Part shown: positions 59,754 to 64,000 of the stretch, in pieces | How positions within the stretch are numbered: the stretch's first letter is position 1 | How the letters are laid out: each line of letters begins with the position of its first letter | Assembly: GCA_964229355.1 (NCBI GenBank) | Contig: CAXRDE010000016.1 | Span: forward strand, 1 to 64,000 | Source of the DNA: CAXRDE01 sp964229355 | Lineage (GTDB): Bacteria > Cyanobacteriota > Sericytochromatia > UBA7694 | DNA length: 64,000 nt | Reading direction: 5' to 3' | Position numbers and translations under genes: made by a program | Notes under the pieces: model-generated | The model's database searches: none | What the model was told of the DNA's origin: nothing | What the model saw: only the letters and a program-made list of their open reading frames with translations

Positions 59754-61924
59754 GGATCCTGTTGCTCATGGAAAAAAGGCCACCAATTCCAGTGCCCCAT
59801 TAAGGCCATAAAACTGGGTACCAGAAAGAGGCGGACGAGGGTGGCGTCGAGAAACATGGCGGCCACAATGCCTACACAAATTTCTTGCGTTTGCGAAGAA
59901 CTTGAAAAACAGCCCGGTAAAAACACCCCCAAAAGAATCAGTACCGCACTCGTAATGAGAGAACCGCTCTGGGCCAGGCCATGAATCACAGCGGCTTTGG
60001 CTTGACGGTGCTTTTGATAGTGTTCGTGGATACGCCCAATCATTAAGACTTCATAGTCCATGCTGAGCCCAAAAACCAGGCAAAATAAAATTAACGGCAC
60101 CGTATTGGTCACCGCTCCGTTTACCGTACTGTGAAGGACAGATTGCCCCCAACCCTCTTGAAATACCCATACCAAAACACCAAAAGCCCCCAAAATGGGG
60201 ACAAAATTAATCAGAGCAGCTTTGAGGGGAAAGACAATGGATTTAAAATGCCATCCCAGAAGCAGTAATACACCCCCAATAATCAAGCAGAGCATGAGCG
60301 GAAGCTCTCTATACAGCTCATGGGTCAGATCATTGACGCGGGCCACGACGCCCCCGCGCAAGAGATCTCCGTGTTGAAGGGCTGTTTTTTCGCTGCCTAA
60401 CGCTGCCATAATACGGGTGTGGGCTTCAGGGGCCTGGGTGTCTTTAGGAAAAACATACACCAGCGTTTGTTGGGGAGACTCAGGATGTACCACCTGCCTT
60501 AAGATCTCGGGGGCACCCCAAAACCCCAGGGTCTGGAGTCCCTGATAGAGGGTTTGATAGCTCGCCAAAGGTGCGCTGCCTACCAGGCTTTGAACCCTGT
60601 AAACGTCCGGGTGTTGTGCCAGGTGTTGGTGCAAAGCATACAGCTCCGTCAGGGCTTCACCTGAAAACACATTGGTATGTTGATACACCGCAATAATGGG
60701 CAAAAGCTCGCCGCCCCAGTGGTCTTTTTGTAGGTCGGTGTAAGCCTGGGTGGATTCAGCGTCTCGCGGAGCAATTCCGTTAACCGGAGACCAGATTTTA
60801 AAATGTTGTAAGGGCCAGACCAGCAGAGCAAGGGCCATGAGTGAGAAACAAAAGTAGAGCTTTGCATGGTGGACCACATGGGTGGAAAAGCGGTACCACA
60901 GCACTTGATTGCGATGCCGTTGCCGGGTGATCCAGCGGCTTAAAAAACCAGGCCAATGCCACCAGCGGTCTCCGTAGACCAATAAAAGGGGTAAAAGCAC
61001 CAGGGCGTGAAAGAGGCTGAGCCCAATGATCACCATAAGATGCACCATCAAATGGCGACTCAGAGAGACTTCTGGAATCAAAAGGGCGCTCAGGCTAACC
61101 AACATAATCAGGCCTGAGAACAAAACCGTTTGCCCGGTATGGTACAACGTGCTGGACCAGGCTTTTTGAAGGTCCGCACCCTGGGCACGCTCTTCTTGAA
61201 AGCGACTGACGATAAACAAAGCATAATCAATGCTCAGGGCCAGTCCCACCAATGAGGTTAAAATACGCGAAACCGGGCTTAATGGGGCGTCAAGTAGGAC
61301 CATTAAGCCCTGGAAGCAAAGCAAAACCGATCCCCCCAGCAGCAAGGGTAGACAGGCTGTGCTTAAGGCACCAAAGGTTAAAACGAGCACCAGCAGTGAA
61401 AGCAAAAAGGCGAAGTTTTCACTGCGCTGGGCATCTTTTTTGCTCTCACTACGGGTATCATACTGGAACGCTGTGCTGCCGGTCAGGCGAGCCTGGGGAT
61501 GCCATTGGTGTAAGGCCTGTCGCAGGTGAGGCGTTTGATTTTGAAGGGTGGTGAGCGCAAAATGAGGTGAGAATACAATTTTGTATAATTGCCACTGGTG
61601 TGGCCGCTCGGTTTGCACCGCTTGTACCGCTTGTATTTCGGGTACGGCGGCTTTTAAATGGCTTTCCAGCCCTGCACCGGACACTGACTGAGGCAAGACC
61701 ACTGCCGCTGTGCCCCCCAACTTTAAGGCAAAATCTTCGGTTAAAATTCGCTGTACCTGCGCTGCTTCTGTCTGGGTAGCTCCAGATAACTCCATTTCAT
61801 GGGCTTGACGGGGACTGAGCAAAAGATACAGGGCGACAGCCACAAAAAAGATGAGCCAGCCCACCAAAATCCGCTTGCCTTGCCTGTAAATCCAGGAAAA
61901 AATGAGATTGAAATTTTGCCGCAT
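59738..61924 (-). CDS. MMPL/RND-type transporter
   Basis: 728 aa with about twelve membrane segments in two halves, each preceded by an extracytoplasmic loop domain. Recognisable features are DYALFIVSRFQEERAQG in the first half and LSMDYEVLMIGRIHEHYQK in the second, the MMPL signatures. It exports lipids or hydrophobic compounds using the proton gradient. Convergence with the mevalonate operon invites, but does not prove, an isoprenoid-lipid substrate. No ribosome site is evident. Confidence 0.92.
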   Translation of the reverse strand: MRQNFNLIFSWIYRQGKRILVGWLIFFVAVALYLLLSPRQAHEMELSGATQTEAAQVQRILTEDFALKLGGTAAVVLPQSVSGAGLESHLKAAVPEIQAVQAVQTERPHQWQLYKIVFSPHFALTTLQNQTPHLRQALHQWHPQARLTGSTAFQYDTRSESKKDAQRSENFAFLLSLLVLVLTFGALSTACLPLLLGGSVLLCFQGLMVLLDAPLSPVSRILTSLVGLALSIDYALFIVSRFQEERAQGADLQKAWSSTLYHTGQTVLFSGLIMLVSLSALLIPEVSLSRHLMVHLMVIIGLSLFHALVLLPLLLVYGDRWWHWPGFLSRWITRQRHRNQVLWYRFSTHVVHHAKLYFCFSLMALALLVWPLQHFKIWSPVNGIAPRDAESTQAYTDLQKDHWGGELLPIIAVYQHTNVFSGEALTELYALHQHLAQHPDVYRVQSLVGSAPLASYQTLYQGLQTLGFWGAPEILRQVVHPESPQQTLVYVFPKDTQAPEAHTRIMAALGSEKTALQHGDLLRGGVVARVNDLTHELYRELPLMLCLIIGGVLLLLGWHFKSIVFPLKAALINFVPILGAFGVLVWVFQEGWGQSVLHSTVNGAVTNTVPLILFCLVFGLSMDYEVLMIGRIHEHYQKHRQAKAAVIHGLAQSGSLITSAVLILLGVFLPGCFSSSSQTQEICVGIVAAMFLDATLVRLFLVPSFMALMGHWNWWPFFHEQQDPQAEA

Positions 61925-61933
61925 AACGGGTAT

Positions 61934-61961
61934 TTTACCAGCCTTCGGCTTATGCTATGAT
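61934..61961 (+). promoter_or_regulatory. Promoter of the small MshEN gene
   Basis: TTTACC (61934-61939) and extended -10 TGC-TATGAT (61953-61961) have a 16-base spacer. It lies 27 bases before ATG 61988. Confidence 0.6.
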
Positions 61962-61987
61962 GCTTGTGTACCCTGGAGGACGAAAGA

Positions 61988-62515
61988 ATGACACAGCAGG
62001 AATTAGAAAACTGGGATAAACTCACCCGTATCGAACGTTTGGGTGAAATGTTGGTGCGCTTACAGGTGCTTAAACTTTCTCAACTGACTGCGCTCATGCA
62101 AGAGCAAGAAGAAACGGGTAAGCGTATTGGAGAGCTGGCAGTTGAAAAGGGCCTGATTTCCCAGGATGAACTCGTAGAGTATCTGATCCGTCAGATTCGT
62201 GAAAGTCAGGTGGTAGACGAAAGCCTTCGGGAATTGGGAAAAATGACCGAAGAAGAAAAATGGGAGCGGGTCTCTCAACATGAGCGTCTGGGCGAACTTT
62301 TGGTGAAACGCCAGGCCATTAAGCTGTCGCAATTGGTGGCCGCTATTGAAGCTCAAAACCACGAACCCGAGAAACACCTGGGCCAGGTCTTAATGGAGCA
62401 AGGGCTGATTCGCCAGGAAGACCTTGAAGAGGTCCTGGCCTTGCAACAACAGCAGAGCCAAACCCTTAAGGCCACCATCGAAGAGGTTCAGCAGCACCCG
62501 CCCAGCAGCAAATAA
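61988..62515 (+). CDS. MshEN-repeat protein with four c-di-GMP-type motifs
   Basis: 175 aa from ATG 61988, with TGGAGGA 7 bases upstream; a GTG eight codons earlier lies before that site. Four 24-residue motifs are seen: RLGEMLVRLQVLKLSQLTAL, RIGELAVEKGLISQDELVEY, RLGELLVKRQAIKLSQLVAA and HLGQVLMEQGLIRQEDLEEV, each ending a few residues later in Q. That equals two MshEN domains with Arg present in three of four motifs, better conserved than in the 8-kb protein. No output domain is present, so it may be an adaptor that reports c-di-GMP to a partner. A terminator follows. Confidence 0.85.
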   Translation: MTQQELENWDKLTRIERLGEMLVRLQVLKLSQLTALMQEQEETGKRIGELAVEKGLISQDELVEYLIRQIRESQVVDESLRELGKMTEEEKWERVSQHERLGELLVKRQAIKLSQLVAAIEAQNHEPEKHLGQVLMEQGLIRQEDLEEVLALQQQQSQTLKATIEEVQQHPPSSK

Positions 62516-62533
62516 GTCTTACCGAATATCTTG

Positions 62534-62572
62534 AGCCACAGCGCACTTATCCCGTGCGGACTGTGGCTTTTT
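62534..62572 (+). terminator. Intrinsic terminator
   Basis: An 8-bp outer stem (62534-62541 with 62561-62568) and 5-bp inner stem (62542-62546 with 62554-62558) are followed by T residues. Confidence 0.8.
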
Positions 62573-62642
62573 CAATGATAAGCAAAAAAAAATGGACCCC
62601 CTGAGCAAGGAAATCCATAAACTGAATTGAATAGTAAGCGGA

Positions 62643-62678
62643 AGCAAAACTGTATACTTGAGCTGTATGTTTTTGCTT
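62643..62678. repeat. Imperfect inverted repeat containing GTATAC
   Basis: AGCAAAA (62643-62649 region) is mirrored by TTTTGCT (62671-62677). Between them lie GTATAC (62652-62657) and GTATGT (62665-62670), resembling the lexA operator half-sites. Confidence 0.5.
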
Positions 62679-62687
62679 ATACAAAAT

Positions 62688-62702
62688 AATACATCATGTA
62701 TT
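62688..62702. promoter_or_regulatory. 15-base palindrome
   Basis: AATACAT-C-ATGTATT is a perfect 7-bp inverted repeat in the lexA upstream region and is operator-like. Confidence 0.5.
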
Positions 62703-62818
62703 TTTAAGTGTCAACCCTCCAGCGGCTATGTATTTTTTTTTGCAAAGCTGATCTTGTGCCGGGCAAGAAATTAGAAAAGAAAAACACATGAAAATTGATG
62801 CTTATTGCCTTTGAGGCC

Positions 62819-62847
62819 TTGACAAGATAGTATACAGGATGTATACC
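62819..62847 (+). promoter_or_regulatory. lexA promoter with overlapping GTATAC operator
   Basis: TTGACA (62819-62824), 17-base spacer, TATACC (62842-62847). GTATAC at 62830-62835 and 62841-62846 forms a 17-base inverted repeat covering the spacer and -10, the expected place for LexA autoregulation. Confidence 0.78.
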
Positions 62848-62855
62848 ATAGAAGT

Positions 62856-63485
62856 ATGGAACAACAAATCAACAAGCGGGAGCTTGAAGCTCTCAGGATT
62901 ATACGCAATCATATATTGCACGTGGGGCGTTCCCCTTCCGTTCGTCAAGTGATGAATGAGATGGGTTATCGTTCGCCCCGTTCAGCTTCAATATTGATTG
63001 ACAGACTGATAGAGAAATCCTTTATCAAACGACGCCCTGATGGCGGCCTACAGCTGCTTGCAGGTACCGATAGTGACGCCACCCACGCTCAAACCGTCAA
63101 CATTCCCCTGGTGGGGATGGTAACCTGTGGAGAACCGATTATGGCCGAAGAAAATGTCGAAGCCATGATTCCCGTATCCACACGCCTGGCGCGTCAACCC
63201 CACCGTTATTTTTTGCTTCGCGCAAAAGGTGACTCCATGAATGAATGCGATATTCACGATCAGGATTTGGTTTTAATTCGCCAGCAAACCACAGCCGAGG
63301 ACGGGGATCTTGTGGTTGCATTGATCGACACTGAAGCCACGGTCAAAGAATTTCGCAAGTCGCGCAATATGATTGTGCTGAAACCCCGCTCAACGAATCC
63401 GATGCATCAACCCATCGTATTAACCGATGATTTTCAGATTCAGGGCAAGGTGGTGGCTACACTTCCCCAGGAAGTACTCAACTGA
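62856..63485 (+). CDS. lexA: SOS repressor LexA
   Basis: 209 aa. An N-terminal winged helix (LEALRIIRNHILHVGRSPSV, then RSASILIDRLIEK) precedes the S24 peptidase domain. Cleavage would occur at Cys91-Gly92 (VTCGEPIMA) rather than Ala-Gly. Catalytic Ser127 is in GDSMNE and Lys164 in ATVKEF. It represses DNA-damage genes until RecA promotes self-cleavage. The start lies 8 bases after the -10 hexamer and has no ribosome site, so the mRNA is probably leaderless. The promoter carries its likely operator. Confidence 0.95.
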   Translation: MEQQINKRELEALRIIRNHILHVGRSPSVRQVMNEMGYRSPRSASILIDRLIEKSFIKRRPDGGLQLLAGTDSDATHAQTVNIPLVGMVTCGEPIMAEENVEAMIPVSTRLARQPHRYFLLRAKGDSMNECDIHDQDLVLIRQQTTAEDGDLVVALIDTEATVKEFRKSRNMIVLKPRSTNPMHQPIVLTDDFQIQGKVVATLPQEVLN

Positions 63486-63524
63486 TCCCGGTATTCCCTA
63501 TGTTTCGCTGGTTCGCCGGGATCA
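63483..63524. terminator. Possible hairpin between convergent genes
   Basis: A 9-bp stem, TGATCCCGG at 63483-63491 with its complement at 63516-63524, begins in the lexA stop codon. The loop is long and a T run is lacking, so this is weak. Confidence 0.35.
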
Positions 63525-63529
63525 GCCCT

Positions 63530-64000
63530 TCAGGGACGAGATAAAAAAATGATCGCGTTGTCCTGTTTTAACAGCTCCCCTTTTTCATCACAGCCGTAAA
63601 TCCGATAATCGTAAGCGCCCATGGCCTGATAAAGAATCATTCCCGCAAAATCCGTTTTATCTGTGGCATAAGCGTAGTCGCTATAATCCCGGATAATTCC
63701 CTCCCGTTGTCGGGCTTTGGTAAAAGGATTACGGTGAAGTGTCCAATATCCTTGTGCTTTTGCTTTTTGATACAGTTGTTCCAAATTGGCGGGATAGGTT
63801 TTGCCTTCCACAGGATAAGCCTCCACCATCAGGCGGGTTCTTTCCATAGCGTCGATAAGAACCGTATATTCGGCGTTTTGCTGGATTAAACGTCCCAGGG
63901 CTTTAATCTGGTATACCGGACTATCGAGAGAAAAGCGTTTGACCCATGCCATGGTCTGGTGACGCATGGGCCCGTCGCTGCTGAGGCCAATAGCCCAATA
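63530..64000 (-). CDS. Partial gene, possibly pilin-like (N-terminus beyond the window)
   Basis: 156 codons open to the right edge; an internal ATG at 63967 is probably not the true start, since the frame continues as YWAIGLSSDGP. Sequence such as AYPVEGKTYPANLEQLYQKA, GYWTLHRNPFTK and YRIYGCDEKGELL recalls the globular part of type IV pilin/pseudopilin-like proteins, but no prepilin signal is visible because the N-terminus is missing. The call is tentative. Confidence 0.55.
   Translation of the reverse strand, partial: YWAIGLSSDGPMRHQTMAWVKRFSLDSPVYQIKALGRLIQQNAEYTVLIDAMERTRLMVEAYPVEGKTYPANLEQLYQKAKAQGYWTLHRNPFTKARQREGIIRDYSDYAYATDKTDFAGMILYQAMGAYDYRIYGCDEKGELLKQDNAIIFLSRP

Larger units (their letters stand above)
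62573..62855 (+). other. Non-coding palindrome-rich region upstream of lexA
   Basis: With the terminator before it, this is the longest gene-free stretch (62516-62855). It has no credible ORF; one ATG frame at 62592 is only 12 codons. It is AT-rich and contains two inverted repeats plus the lexA promoter. A small RNA or extended control region is possible. Confidence 0.7.

Noticed and set aside
62592..62630. 12-codon ORF before lexA
   Set aside because: Too short, no ribosome site, and it sits directly after a terminator.

Overview
The window is about 64 kb of dense bacterial chromosome at roughly 50% GC, with 65 protein genes or gene fragments called on both strands. I found no rRNA, tRNA, CRISPR array, insertion sequence or prophage. 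The organism is a diderm with lipid A-type outer-membrane biogenesis: BamA, Skp/OmpH, LpxD and many lipobox proteins. Other taxonomic hints are a short YidC without the proteobacterial periplasmic domain, a RecG with a long N-terminal extension, and a bacterial mevalonate branch (class II HMG-CoA reductase plus mevalonate kinase). I see no photosynthesis gene. A deep non-photosynthetic relative of Cyanobacteria, or a similar under-sampled diderm lineage, would fit, but that placement is low-confidence inference.

Layout. 1-12 kb: a YfbK-like von Willebrand lipoprotein cut by the left edge, an XRE/TPR regulator with an overlapping repeat-bearing lipoprotein, a Ser/Thr kinase, a Grx4-BolA pair, a Cys-cluster protein, a hydantoinase-like protein lacking most metal ligands, a protein with eight MshEN-type motifs joined to a C39-like peptidase, and a Ski2-like helicase. 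12-20 kb: the classic origin-proximal block rpmH-rnpA-yidD-yidC-jag-mnmE, followed by roadblock, degenerate GGDEF, holB and two lipoproteins, all divergent from dnaA. Two consensus DnaA boxes lie just downstream of dnaA. dnaN is not next; bamA-skp-lpxD follow instead, converging on uppS and a regulator/membrane-protein pair.

25-40 kb: a peroxiredoxin-glutaredoxin hybrid and oxyR, separated by an AT-richer orphan gene and a gene remnant; then SUMF1, DCC, glycosyltransferase, GlmS, BatA-like and GH31 genes, two orphans and an M14 carboxypeptidase lipoprotein. 40-55 kb: an EAL-HDOD protein, RecG, a DUF4127 protein, a GAF protein with a partner, an SDR39U1-like protein, a phosphodiester glycosidase, an L,D-transpeptidase and topoisomerase IB. 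55-64 kb: a five-gene operon (PH-like, orphan, tandem BMC-domain protein, HMG-CoA reductase, mevalonate kinase), an MMPL transporter, a second MshEN-motif protein, lexA with a palindrome-rich upstream region, and a partial gene.

How the parts may connect. The operon at 55.9-59.8 kb is the best candidate for an undescribed system: a shell-type protein co-transcribed with the committed enzyme of the mevalonate pathway. A second theme is c-di-GMP: two MshEN-motif proteins, a GGDEF domain that lost its active site but kept the RxxD inhibitory site, and an EAL-HDOD protein. Several promoters share an extended -10 of the form TGN-TATAAT. All functions are assigned from reading the sequence and from remembered family signatures; no database search was run.
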